Assembly: GCA_014155875.1 (NCBI GenBank) | Contig: JACEFZ010024504.1 | Span: 434,001-498,000, forward strand | Length of the DNA: 64,000 bases | Source: Cepaea nemoralis | Taxonomy: Eukaryota; Mollusca; Gastropoda; Stylommatophora; Helicidae | Direction of reading: 5' to 3' | Shown: positions 23,561 through 33,439 of the stretch, one piece after another | Layout: each line of letters starts with the position of its first letter | Numbering within the stretch: position 1 is the stretch's first letter | Position numbers and translations under genes: made by a program | The notes under the pieces: generated by a model | What the model saw: only the letters and a program-made list of their open reading frames with translations | What the model was told of the DNA's origin: nothing | Database searches by the model: none

Positions 23561-24579
23561 ACTGCAATTGAACAAAATTATAAATGCCAAAAAGAAGAGG
23601 TACAAGTAAAAACTCCAAGGGAGACTATCAGTGACAAAACTATACAAGAAACAAATGGTTTGCATTATACTTGTTCCGCCCAAGTTTATCAGGTCAAAGT
23701 GACAAGTAAAATAGTCATCAATACTGCTGACAAACCTACAGAAGTTGTCACCATTACCAAAGTAATCGTTGCGAGACAGCAACCATGCATACAAACAGCA
23801 TGCAAAGCAAACAACACAAATGATTAACTTAAGACGAGAACTAAATGTCCTACTCTGCATACAAACAAACCAGTTTATCTCAGAAATAGTAGCAAAGAAC
23901 GACTTTCCTCAACACTCAACAGCAGGGAAACAATTGACAAGATCAAGACAGAGTTAGAACCCACAAGCTGTACTGACAGCGACAACAACACTTTCTCTAA
24001 GACACACAACGCAACCGACAGATCTAAACACCCAAAGTCACCAAAGTTTAGCAATTGACTTGTTTAGACTACTTCACATTACTGCTATTATTAACTACAC
24101 TAACAACAGCACTGCTTATACATCAGAAGTTATCGTCAACCATAATCCTGTTGACAAATGAGTTTTCTGTGATACTTACAACCTTACTGATGAATCAGAC
24201 ACCATTTCATGCTGAAATTTCACATACCACCATGATTGCTATTTATTATTACTGGCGCAAAATTATTAATGTATTCGCAATGTGTAAAATTCCATATATA
24301 AATTTGTACCACTTTGGCAACGAGATTCAATCAACAAGACTGGCTTATCAGATACTCAAAACTGTTGCCATCGGTTTGGTCGGATCTCCAAGCTACATAT
24401 TATATCATAGAAATAGATGTATTTTCAACTTAATGTATTTCTTTAGTAAATTCACATCCACTCTTACAGTTTCCATTAATTTTGTTCTATATTCAATTAT
24501 GGAATCTTGGATAAAGATATTTTGTAAGAGTGTCTATTTAGCTGATGCAATCAAGAAATTGAAGTTAATTTTTTTCAAA
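23561..24579 (+). other. Degenerate internal region where integrase and RT should lie
   Basis: About 1 kb with no HHCC, DDE or Y-x-DD motif in any frame. A plus-strand open frame at 24055-24678 gives a hydrophobic 207-residue product that I take to be an out-of-frame read through decayed sequence. The integrase and most of the polymerase appear to be deleted. Confidence 0.6.
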
Positions 24580-24996
24580 TCCACCCATTCTTCATTTCCC
24601 AAACATAAATACTCCATTTATTTTGAAATCAGATACCAGCACTACCACCATAGCAGGGGTACTCATGCAGAAACATGAGGGCATCGAACATCCAATCGTC
24701 TACGTCAGCAGGAAGCTAAAGCCAGCCGAACAACGCTATAGTATTGCGGAACTTGAAGGACTGAGTGTGGTCTATTGTGTCCTTAAATTATCCAAATATC
24801 TCAGAGGCACCCACTTTCTTATCCAAACCGACAACTCACCTTTACTGGTGATCAAGCAAGGGACACCCAAAAATAACAGAATCGCTCGTTGATCCCTATT
24901 GCTTCAAGATTTCTCCTATGACATTCAGCACATTAAGGGAGCTAAAAATATTTTACCAGATCTCTTAACGAGAATGCCTGATTCACCAGTCGAATG
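24580..24996 (+). pseudogene. RNase H domain of the second LTR element
   Basis: The translation runs SPILHFPNINTPFILKSD, then AGVLMQKHEGIEHPIVYVSR, ELEGLSVV, QTDNSPL, and after an in-frame stop at 24890 continues LLQDFSYDIQHIKGAKN. It aligns block by block with RNase H of the element at 1-4862 (there SPILKLPNLN, ETDNSSL and LLQDYSYEINHIKGSQN). This supports a common lineage. A TGA replaces a Trp codon near 24892. Confidence 0.85.
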
Positions 24997-26377
24997 AAAC
25001 ACCGACCTCTCTGCCCGATCTTACGAACTGTGATATTTTATTCGGATGCCTAAACCCAGAACATTGTTACAAAGTTTCTTCAAAACCATCGAATATTTGA
25101 AACATAACGTTTCTACTAGGAACACGCGATGAACTTTCGACAGTATTCATCTACACTCTTCATCTTAGTTAGTTATATTAAATTTTGTTTTGAAATGTAT
25201 TTTGTAAATATAATGCATATAATATTCACAGATTTTTCGGTAAAGGTAACGTAAATTATGGCTATAGCAAAAATGCAGCCTAAATTAATTTTTGATAATC
25301 TTTTTCTACTTATGTTAATCGCGTTTGTAAAATTTTTCCTTTCGTAAATCACTGCCAACACTTTTTCGCATTGGCAAAAATGTACAAAACCTAATACTCA
25401 ACTTCACTTATATTTTAACGAGAAGGAAGAACAAATTTTTGAATGAAAGGTGTATGAAAGGCAGCATACATGAATTAAAACAAGGGATTGTTTGCATAGC
25501 GTGCAAATTGTACGCGCTCAGTTTTGTGCTTGTATATTGTATACGTCTTTTGTAACATATGTGATTCGTGCTATATTTGTAACTTATACACTACACCATT
25601 AGATTATGAATCTAAGAATCATAGCTCGAAGATCTATCTCATGAATTACACATATACTGTGATTCGTGACTTCAGAAATTCTAGCTTTTGACACTTAGAG
25701 AAATTAAGACAGCACACACTATAACACACACAGATAGTACAAATAATACACACACCAGTGTAAATATATTACTCAAATACTCCACAAAAACAGATAAAGT
25801 ACACACACTCTTATAGTAGAGCAACGGGAGAGTAGTCAACACTTACAAGACAACAAGGGGCATAATTAATTTCTAGATGGAAACCAATGATATTTATTAG
25901 AAACACTGCCAACATACTGGAGTAAAAAAAATGTTATAATTTTACACATTTGGGACAATGGGTTGCAAGCATTCTTAATGGGACCAGGGAAAATTTTCCT
26001 TGATGAGCTTCTGTAAAAAGAGCCCATTGTCCATGGCATCATTTTGGATGTCTGAGAAGGATGCATTTGTGGGCGATCGTCTACAATATGAGACATTTGT
26101 TACTTCGGTCTGGATAGTCCTGATATATTAAGATTGGCGAGAGTATGAGACTCTTTGACAACCACCCAAATTGGTAGTACAAGAATAGCATTAGATGGCT
26201 AGTGCTTCGAGAGATATCAGACAGTTGCCACCTACTATATTACCACCCTTAACCCATAAATCTCATGACATGACTAATTACTTCCCTTTAGGCCCTTGAC
26301 AGAATTAGTGCAGACTAATTAAACAAATACAACACTGTGCCACTAATAGTGCCACACGGAAGGGATGAGGGGGAGTA
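24997..26377 (+). other. 3' untranslated region of the second LTR element
   Basis: About 1.4 kb of AT-rich sequence after RNase H with no integrase, similar in length to the 1.3-kb region of the first element. It ends in a purine-rich run GGAAGGGATGAGGGGGAG (26358-26375), the likely polypurine tract. Confidence 0.7.
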
Positions 26378-27000
26378 TGTCAAGGTCCTGATAGGACATA
26401 ACAGAGGACAGACATAGGGACATGGGGTGAGTACGGGGGTAGAACAGTCTAGAAGCTTAGGACAGTAAAGACAGGACTGTACCCTTGAGTGACAGGTTCA
26501 CCTTGGACAGAATTACGCAGTACGCCTAGCCCCAACCAGGCGAGTGCGAGACAGACGTGACAGTACGACTTCCCACGGATTGCACGAGGGTCCAGTACCT
26601 CGTGACCACCGGACTGTAGAGGAGAAGTCAGACGGGGACGTTTGGACACGACTGAGAGAGGATGCATAACTGAGTGGAGAGACAGAATAGACTTACCCTT
26701 AGACTTCAGTGCAAATGAATGTGACCGCTACTAGACGTGTGTTTGTGTGCGAAGCTTGATACGAGTGCGCTTAGCTGTGATAAGAGCGCGAGGATCGTGT
26801 GAGAATATTGAGAGAATTGGTGCGAGAGCAAGTATTGGAGTGATATTGATTCATTTACATAATACTGTTGTAATCTTGTGATATTTAAATGATGAGGTTT
26901 GTAAATAAATATGCCTAATATGTTTATGCATTTATGCCTCATCTGTGCTCGCACCATCTGCCTGTCTGAACCCATCTTCTAACCCCTTGAGACGTTGACA
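26378..27000 (+). repeat. 3' LTR of the second LTR element
   Basis: 623 bp with TGTCA/TGACA ends and AATAAA at 26904-26909. It is followed immediately by AAGGG (27001-27005), the second copy of the target duplication. Confidence 0.93.
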
Positions 27001-27005
27001 AAGGG

Positions 27006-27681
27006 TTTCAATCCTCCTTGAAGCAGGACTTTTTAAAACGACCACATGGGTTTGATCCAGCCTTATAAAATGGATACCAAAAAATCGTGTTTGCATGCAA
27101 TGTGGCCAGTGTGATGCTCACCAAGAAATTCATTAAGTGCTTTTTGTTCAAGAAAATATGGTTTGCACTCCATTTTCAATGTGCCAAAATGGCTTCCAAA
27201 CAGGGTTCTTTACCTTTGATTTTTTTAAAGCGAAATTTGCTAGAACAGAATGCAGTCCTATTGTTTTACAAATCAAAGTGATTTGCTTGTTAAATCATTA
27301 ATAACTTGCCCTTTATGCTGAAGTATTACTACAGAAAACAAGTTTCACTAAAGTTAGCTGCATGTCCTTTACACGATACTGCCATCAACCCCAGCATTTA
27401 GTGGCTGTTTGTGCTTTACTAGACAATTTTATGTTCAGCAGTTTGCCATTGCTTTCCGAAGAGCGACGTGCATGTCATCTAAATTAACGCAAAGCGATCT
27501 GCTCCCAAATCTCCTGTGGCTGATTTAGAATTCTTGACAAAGTATGTCGCGAAATTGTCAAAATGTGTTCATTAACCCATAAGCTGCAGTATTATTCTCT
27601 AGTCCATATTGTATGTGCACAAAAGAATTATGGTCTTTAACAGTTTAATACATTTTAAAACATGAGAATATTTACAACTTG
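27006..27681. other. BRD8 intron sequence, no recognised feature
   Basis: AT-rich non-coding sequence between the LTR element and the LINE T insertion. Confidence 0.55.
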
Positions 27682-27844
27682 TGGTAAATATTTATTGGTC
27701 ATAACGACATAGCAATAATAATGAGAGATTTTAATGCAAAAGTAGGTACAAGAAGAGCTGAAAATTAGAGACACGTTTTAGGAAAATTTGGACTGGAAAT
27801 AGAAACGATGCAGGTGACAAATTAATTTAATTTTGCACAGAAAA

Positions 27845-28096
27845 AAAAAGTCGCTTAAAAGTCGACAGGGTCGACTTCATTGCACCGGGTTTATCCCATA
27901 TGGCTTCGGTCTCTTTCCGCAGCACGGAAAGCGTCGCATAAAGAACTCCTATATTTTTTAGCGACGACCCACAGGAGTCTCCGAACAATTTAACTCGTAA
28001 ACCGAAGGGCGCGGCCCGGAATCAAACCCACAACCTTTGGAGCACGAGTCAAACGGCTTGACCAATTCACCACAGAGACTCCCGGAAAATGAACAG
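27845..28096 (-). mobile_element. tRNA-derived SINE inserted in LINE T
   Basis: About 250 bp flanked by the 10-bp repeat GCACAGAAAA (27835-27844 and 28097-28106). On the minus strand the head has an A-box-like TGGTGAATTGG (28072-28062) and a B-box-like GTTTGATTCC (28027-28018), with tRNA-like spacing, then an unrelated body and a T/A-rich tail. It splits the LINE endonuclease, so it is younger than the LINE. A partial relative is at 30878-30962. Confidence 0.82.
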
Positions 28097-28690
28097 GCAC
28101 AGAAAATGAGTTAAAGATAGCCAACACACTTTTTAAACAACACCCAAGAAGACTCATCACATGGAAGTCCCTGGACAGTATTACCAAAAATCAGATAGAT
28201 TATATTTTAATACAAAGAAGATGGAGATCAAGCATAACATCTGCAAAAACCCTACGAAGTGCAGACTGTGATACAGATCATCAGTTATTAGAAGCATATC
28301 TGAAATTAAAACTCATAAAGCTTACCCGAGGACCAAGGCCACTTCGTTTTGATCTCACAAAAATACCAGATGCATGCAACGTAGAAGTTAGGGATCGTTT
28401 TGTGGTCTTGATATTTGTACAAGAGGAAATGACACCTGATGAACTGGCAGCACAAGCTAGAGATATCTTGATAACTGCAGCCAAAGATTTAATTCCGACC
28501 AAAGAAAGCAACTTAAGCCATGAATTACATCAGACACATTAGAATTAATAAAACAACGAAGGGAACTGAAAGGAGGTGAATCAGATAACAGCAGGATGAA
28601 GTATAAATCTTTAACTCAAGAAATAAGAAAGAACACAAGAAAGGACACAAATCAATAGAGCAATATCATAAGACTGTAAAAGATTACAAA

Positions 28691-29551
28691 ATGTTCAGAG
28701 AAATGAGGTTATTGACAAGAAATGTTCAACCTGAATTAAATGTTATCTGTGACAAGATGGGAAATACCTTAACAGACTCTAGACAGATTCTAGAAAGATG
28801 GCAGGAGTATTGCAGTGGAATGTATGATATGAGTGACAGTGAGGATATGAATGAGATTCATGAGCCAATGACAGCAGAGACAGAACCTGAACCCTCATTC
28901 GATGAAATTGCATGGGCAATAAAGAACTTGAAGAATCGTAAATCACCTGGAAGTGATGAAATACCAGCTGAACTAATTAAAGCGGGAGGAGAAGAAAGCA
29001 TACAAATCTATCACGCATTATGTAAAAAGATATGGAAATATGGTATATGGCCAAAAGATTGGAAGATAATTATCTTCATTCCAATACTAAAAAAGGGCAA
29101 CCTGAAATTATGCACCAACTATAGAACTGTTGCAAGTAAAATTCTACTAAAAATCATAATGGAAAGACTTCGTAAGAAAATGGAAGAAGAAATTAATGTG
29201 GTTCAAGTTGGATTTAGACAAGGAAGAGGAACAAAAGATCATATTTTCAACATGCGTTTAATAATAGAGAAATGCAGAGAATTTAATGTAAACCTATTCT
29301 CATGTTTTGTGGATTATTCAAAGGCATTTGACTGTGTACAACATCAGAAACTTTGGGAAATCATGAGGAATATGGGCTTTCCATCACATGTAATACAACT
29401 CATAAAAATGCCCTATCTAGGTCAACAAGCAGCGGTTATAATAGATGGCAAGACATCAGATTGGTTTGACATTAAGCAAGGAGTCTATCAGGGATGTGTG
29501 CTGTCCCATTTGTTTAACCTGTCCGCTGAAAATATGAGAAATGTGAGATGA
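28691..29551 (+). pseudogene. LINE T reverse transcriptase, main fragment
   Basis: The longest open piece of LINE T, 286 codons. It shows the RTE-type polymerase motifs KSPGSDEIPAELIKAGG, VQVGFRQGRGTKDHIF, FVDYSKAFDCV and KQGVYQGCVLS. Shifts follow. In the next piece the catalytic box reads IWYVDTVLLS instead of Y-A-D-D-T, so one catalytic Asp is lost. Further fragments at 29631-29867 (NVEYLGSLI) and 30125-30403 finish the protein. The copy cannot encode an active enzyme. Confidence 0.88.
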
Positions 29552-30425
29552 TATAAACAGTGAGCTGCTATATGATGTCCTAAATATCGGCGGTCATGAC
29601 ATACCAGAGATTTGGTATGTTGATACAGTATTGCTATCCAAAACACAGAATGGTATAGAAAACCTAATAGCCTCAACCCAATTGAATAGTGAAAATCACA
29701 ACTTATATCTTAACATAGCAAAAACAAAGATAATGCATACAGATAAAACTACTATGGAGAAAGAAATATATGTTAGTGAGGAAAAATTGGAGGCGGTGGA
29801 AAATGTTGAATATCTTGGGTCATTGATTACCAACAACAATGACACAATGAAAGAAATTAAACGATGACTATCAATTGCTCTTCAAAGACTAAAACAACTG
29901 AATAAATTATGGAGTGGAACAGATAGAACTAAAAAAATTAGACTTTTAAGAGCATGCATCTTTCCCATTGCAACATATGCCTGTGAGACCTGGACACTTA
30001 CTAAACAAGCTGAACAGCACATAACTGTCTTTGAATATAAATGTTATGGGCGAGTTCTAAGAATATTTTGGGTAAAGAAAAGAACAAATGCATCCATACT
30101 TCAAGAGCAGAATATTGAAGAAGGTTGGCTAATAAAAACGATAAAACAAAGAAAACTGAAATATTTGGTCACTTGAAACATCACGAAAGTTTGGAGAGAA
30201 CAATAATGGAGGGGTATATGCCTGGGAAGAGAGGAAGAGGCAGGCCAAAGAGAAGATGGGTGCAGGATGTGGCGGATGATCTCCAGTTGGGTATATCGGA
30301 CGCGGGACATCTTGCTTATGATCGAGAGGTTTTCCGGAAGGTTGTTATGGGAGCAAGGTTCTGCAAAGGACATGCTACTGAAAGAATGGTAAATATTTCA
30401 TAACAGTAACAAACACAGTTCTTAC

Positions 30426-30505
30426 TACAGAGATGTCTCCAACAGAATCTTGAGTGCTTTCATCAACATCACGGACAGGCGTTGAAGAGTGAAATATTTC
30501 TCCAG
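30426..30505 (-). CDS. BRD8: BRD8 exon 4 of those visible
   Basis: An 80-bp exon. The acceptor is a T-run ending TTTTTTTTAG and the donor is CTGTA/GTAAGAAC. Two bases complete the Ala codon begun in the previous exon and it ends in phase 0. The peptide is A-GEIFHSSTPVRDVDESTQ and onward, acidic and Ser/Thr-rich. Entry phase only works if the preceding intron uses a GC donor; the alternative GT donor gives a stop. No domain is visible in the exon itself. Confidence 0.8.
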
Positions 30506-30877
30506 CTAAAAAAAAATCACAATAGCAATGCCATTACACTTATCTAAAATAAACAGAACAGAACAGAACAGAATATTACTGTCACATGACTAAATATGTA
30601 GCAAACTATATCTGAACCAAACATGCATTTATGCAATGGTAAAAATACTATTTTTACATGAATGAATACCTTCAATGTCACAATGAAAATGACTATGAGG
30701 AACAAATTGTTGCAAAACATTCGAAGACACTACAATAGTAATAAAATAATAAAATGCTTAACTGAGTGATTAATTAGGCCCATGAAATATGTTGCAGAAA
30801 TGAGATACTGTTCCATTTAAAAAGGCAATACATATATATATCAGCTTTAGACAGTAAGTTTAACAAAGAGAGATTTT
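30506..30877. other. BRD8 intron sequence with a short (AACAG)n run
   Basis: Non-coding sequence. A short ACAGA microsatellite lies at about 30552-30574. No other structure was recognised. Confidence 0.55.
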
Positions 30878-30962
30878 AAAGAAAGTGGACCGACTTCTTT
30901 GCACTGGGTTTTATCTCATCGAACCCGCAGAGCTGAAAGCGTGGACTCTGTAGGCCTGCGAC
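30878..30962 (-). repeat. Partial SINE copy
   Basis: The stretch with GGACCGACTTCTTTGCACTG and GAAAGCGTGGACTCTG resembles the distal part of the SINE at 27850-27960. The tRNA-like head is missing. Confidence 0.55.
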
Positions 30963-30989
30963 AACTCATAGTGGCTCTGGAACAACTGC

Positions 30990-31420
30990 ATTTATGAACC
31001 AAATGGCGAAGTCTGAAGTCAAACCAATGACTTTTACAATGCAAGATAGAGGCATGACCACTTGGCCACAGAAACACCCAAGACTGCAAGTGTTTAACTG
31101 CAGTCTAAATACTAATAGTGAAATACGTATGGATTCAAGAGTACTCACAAATAGAGACATTGATACTGATCACAAACAAATCATAATAAAATAAAAGAAT
31201 TCAACGTACAGGAAAATAAGAAACAAAACAATAACAACAGATGTAATTAATTATAGGAGGCTTCCGGAAAATATGGTTAAAGGCGAATTCAAAATTTTCA
31301 AGGCTGCCATGCTTGACACACTGGAAAATAAATGTGGAACCAAGAAAGTAGGTCAGGACAAAAGATTAAGAACAGCTTGGTGGAACAATGAAGTTCACGA
31401 TAGCATGTCTAACTAAATCT
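30990..31420 (+). pseudogene. Fragment of a LINE endonuclease and linker
   Basis: Translation gives MDSRVLTNRDIDTDHKQIII (31129-31188), the DTDH end of an APE-type endonuclease. Then, after shifts, come FKIFKAAMLDTLENKCGTKK and AWWNNEVHDSM up to about 31410, the linker before LINE polymerases of this type. The rest of the element is absent. Confidence 0.65.
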
Positions 31421-31799
31421 GAATGAGACCATGTTACTTAGAGAATAGCACGAACGAAATGCCAAACAAAACATTATGTTATTTTGTTTCTTTTCTACCC
31501 ATTTTGCCTGTTAGCGTCCAGTTAAGAAAGTACATAAGGAGAATGCTCTGGATTGTGTGCTACATACATGGTAGTATTCTGTCTCAAATATTTAATCAAT
31601 CAATCCTTTGCAGAGGATTCCCTTTCTTTCCTGTTTCCATTCTAAGTGTTAGAGCTCCCTAAGATTTGCATTTGTTTTTTGCTTTAATAGTGACTAATTT
31701 CTAAAACAGTTTAACCTAGTGCTGTGAAAATCATTTTAGTTTCTTCATAACCTCGGTTTTGTCAGTTGTGATATTCATTTCTTGTTCTTTGCTGCTATA
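31421..31799. other. BRD8 intron sequence, no recognised feature
   Basis: AT-rich, T-rich sequence between a LINE fragment and the Penelope-like element. Confidence 0.5.
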
Positions 31800-31811
31800 A
31801 TAAAACTGTTA

Positions 31812-32042
31812 ATGTACTTTGGACCTATTCTAGCAGACATCTTCATGGCACATTTAGAAGAAAATAGATCTTCAGACATCAATAACTTGGCCTTCTACCG
31901 TCGTTACGTGGACGATATACTAATTATCACCACAGACGAGCTACAAGCAATGTCGTTCCAGGCCACAATGAACGTGACACATAAAAACATCTCTCTATCT
32001 ATGGAACACGAACACAACGAAGCGTTGCCGTTTCTAATATCC
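31812..32042 (+). pseudogene. Penelope-like reverse transcriptase, C-terminal fragment
   Basis: The frame gives GPILADIFMAHLEEN, then FYRRYVDDILIITTDE with the catalytic YVDD, and ends at NEALPFL followed by a stop. The segment before FGPILAD, including most of the fingers and palm, is missing. A small deletion near 32038 breaks the link to the next frame, where the family normally reads on. Confidence 0.82.
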
Positions 32043-32044
32043 TA

Positions 32045-32851
32045 ATGAGACGTAGAGCAGACGACACAATTCAAAGATCATTGTACCGTAATGAAACATG
32101 GACTGGCCAATATTTAAATTTTCAGAGCTTCGCAACTGTCCAGTACAAACGGGGCTTAGTACGGACCCTGTTTGACCGTGCTAGGAAGATATGCACCCAG
32201 GACACACTGACAGAAGAATTTGAAACTCTGAAGAATGCCTTAAACCTGAATGGGTACTCCACAGGATTTATAAAGCACCACTGCCAACAGACCAAACCTA
32301 AACCAGAAGAAACTACAGTCCCTAAACTCAAGGTTTTCATCCAGTTAACCTTACGAGGAGATGACGTAATGCAACGTTTGCAGGACCGGCTCATCACAGC
32401 AGTCGGGCGAACATTCTGTGCTGCAACTCCGGTTATCAGGTACAAAACCACACCGATCCCCATCCCAGCAGTTAAAGAACCTGTAGCTTTGTACACCAAA
32501 TCGAATTGTATTTACCAATTTACATGTAGGTGCGAGGCCATCTACATAGGTAGAACAGAGCGACAGTTACATAACAGGGTGTTGGAACACATTCCGAACT
32601 GGGTGGACAAGATACTACACACAGAAGATGGTAGCCTAGGCAGGCCGACACACCGGAACAGTCCTGCTTCATCAGTCGCGAGACACGTGCTCGAGAGTGG
32701 TCATGTGGTTGAAAGAGACAGTGCCTTCCGTGTGTTGTTCAACACACATAGTCGGTTGTTAAGGTTTGCTGAAGCCATAGTGATCAACCTGCGTAAGCCG
32801 GCCTTGTGCAAGCAGAAAGACATGTTAGTCAGTTTAAAATTACCGTGGTAG
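32045..32851 (+). CDS. Penelope-like linker and GIY-YIG endonuclease
   Basis: 268 open codons. The first third (for example SLYRNETWTGQYLNFQS and KRGLVRTLFDRARKIC) is the conserved region after the polymerase core. A Cys motif C-IYQFTCRC (about residues 157-165) precedes AIYIGRT, the GIY-YIG-like start, and RQLHNRVLEH, which provides the catalytic-type Arg region; a downstream SSVARHVLESGHVV block also fits. The nuclease would nick target DNA for priming. The Met is artificial: the frame originally continued from the polymerase. Confidence 0.82.
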   Translation: MRRRADDTIQRSLYRNETWTGQYLNFQSFATVQYKRGLVRTLFDRARKICTQDTLTEEFETLKNALNLNGYSTGFIKHHCQQTKPKPEETTVPKLKVFIQLTLRGDDVMQRLQDRLITAVGRTFCAATPVIRYKTTPIPIPAVKEPVALYTKSNCIYQFTCRCEAIYIGRTERQLHNRVLEHIPNWVDKILHTEDGSLGRPTHRNSPASSVARHVLESGHVVERDSAFRVLFNTHSRLLRFAEAIVINLRKPALCKQKDMLVSLKLPW

Positions 32852-32940
32852 ACAATCGACATTACTGTGCGAATATGTGTATATTTCAGATTGAAGGATT
32901 TATCTAGTTATTTCACTTTACGTTGTGTGATTTCTGCAGT

Positions 32941-33170
32941 ATGTACTTGAGATGCAGCAAAATATGCCAGGCAATAAATCGTGCAATCTGTTGTTTGTGT
33001 CTTCGTTATTCAAATGTTAATGTACTGTTGTTAATTCAACATTGGTATAAAGACTTGATAATGAAGCACAATATGAGAAAAAATATCTTTATGTACCTGA
33101 CGAGGTGAAGTAAAATATGTAATGCAATAAATTGTGCAGCTTATGTGGGTCTATTATTCGAATTCACAGT
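32941..33170 (+). repeat. Duplicated 3' terminal segment of the Penelope-like element
   Basis: Two segments share ATGTAC (32941 and 33091), AAAATATG, and GCAATAAAT-(C/T)-GTGCA (32971 and 33124). The second contains CTGACGA at 33097-33103 followed 8 nt later by AAAA. This resembles the CUGANGA...GAAA core of hammerhead ribozymes known from Penelope-like terminal repeats, with one base changed. Confidence 0.55.
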
Positions 33171-33311
33171 GGGAAAACATTGCTTTTAACTTTGGTGGCA
33201 CCAGACACAAATGTAATATAACCTAGTTCATTAGTCTGATATGAAATTAAAATAATGAATTAGTTTAGTGAGTAAATAATAGCATGGGCAACTAAAGTAA
33301 CAATTACTTGC

Positions 33312-33388
33312 CTGCAATTTTACTTTCATCACAGTCATCTTCAACCTTAACTTCAATTTTCTCTTGCGCTTCAGCATTTCTCTGTTCT
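33312..33388 (-). CDS. BRD8: BRD8 exon 3 of those visible (GC donor)
   Basis: A 77-bp exon. The acceptor is TGTATATTGCAG and the donor is GCAG/GCAAGT, a canonical GC donor. It completes a Glu codon with its first base and leaves one base. The peptide is EEQRNAEAQEKIEVKVEDD and onward, charged and probably helical, continuing the coiled segment from the previous exon. Using the GT three bases later would create an in-frame stop in the next exon, so the GC site is preferred on frame grounds. Confidence 0.82.
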
Positions 33389-33439
33389 CTGCAATATACA
33401 TTTTAAGATAAATGATGGATCTAAATTATATAGGCTGTT

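Larger units (their letters stand above)
20579..27000 (+). mobile_element. LTR retrotransposon with both LTRs, defective internal region
   Basis: A complete insertion of 6.4 kb. LTRs of 602 and 623 bp both start TGTCAAGGTCCTGA and end GAGACGTTGACA. They are flanked by the perfect 5-bp repeat AAGGG (20574-20578 and 27001-27005). By eye the LTRs differ at about a dozen bases plus a 19-bp indel near 20831/26633 and two 1-bp indels. Internally there are gag remnants, a protease motif and an RNase H domain, all with stops or shifts, but no integrase and no reverse transcriptase core. RNase H is followed directly by an untranslated region, as in the integrase-first element at 1-4862. Confidence 0.92.
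27694..30386 (+). mobile_element. RTE-like LINE, family T, 5'-truncated and decayed
   Basis: A LINE flanked by the perfect 12-bp direct repeat TGGTAAATATTT (27682-27693 and 30387-30398). It starts inside the endonuclease (MRDFNAKVG near 27722), is interrupted by a SINE (27845-28096), resumes with endonuclease sequence (SADCDTDHQLLEAYL near 28262), and then has the polymerase. The C-terminal part decodes at 30120-30386 (KRGRGRPKRRWVQDVADDL). The 3' terminus GGTTCTGCAAAGGACATGCTA is shared with the stub at 41223. It ends 39 bp from a BRD8 exon. Confidence 0.88.
31800..33170 (+). mobile_element. Penelope-like retroelement, 5'-truncated
   Basis: The 3' half of a Penelope-like element: the end of a reverse transcriptase (31812-32042), a linker and GIY-YIG endonuclease frame (32045-32851), and a 3' region with two related segments about 150 bp apart (from 32941 and 33091), reminiscent of the repeated terminal sequences of this class. 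It lies in the 2.8-kb BRD8 intron and ends about 140 bp from the exon at 33312. Confidence 0.85.

Noticed and set aside
24055..24678. A hydrophobic 207-residue membrane or envelope-like protein in the LTR element
   Set aside because: Its last part overlaps RNase H in another frame, so it is an out-of-frame reading through decayed pol sequence.
28018..28072. tRNA gene
   Set aside because: The A- and B-box-like motifs belong to a SINE head: the flanking duplication, long unrelated body and lack of a cloverleaf I could complete argue against a functional tRNA.
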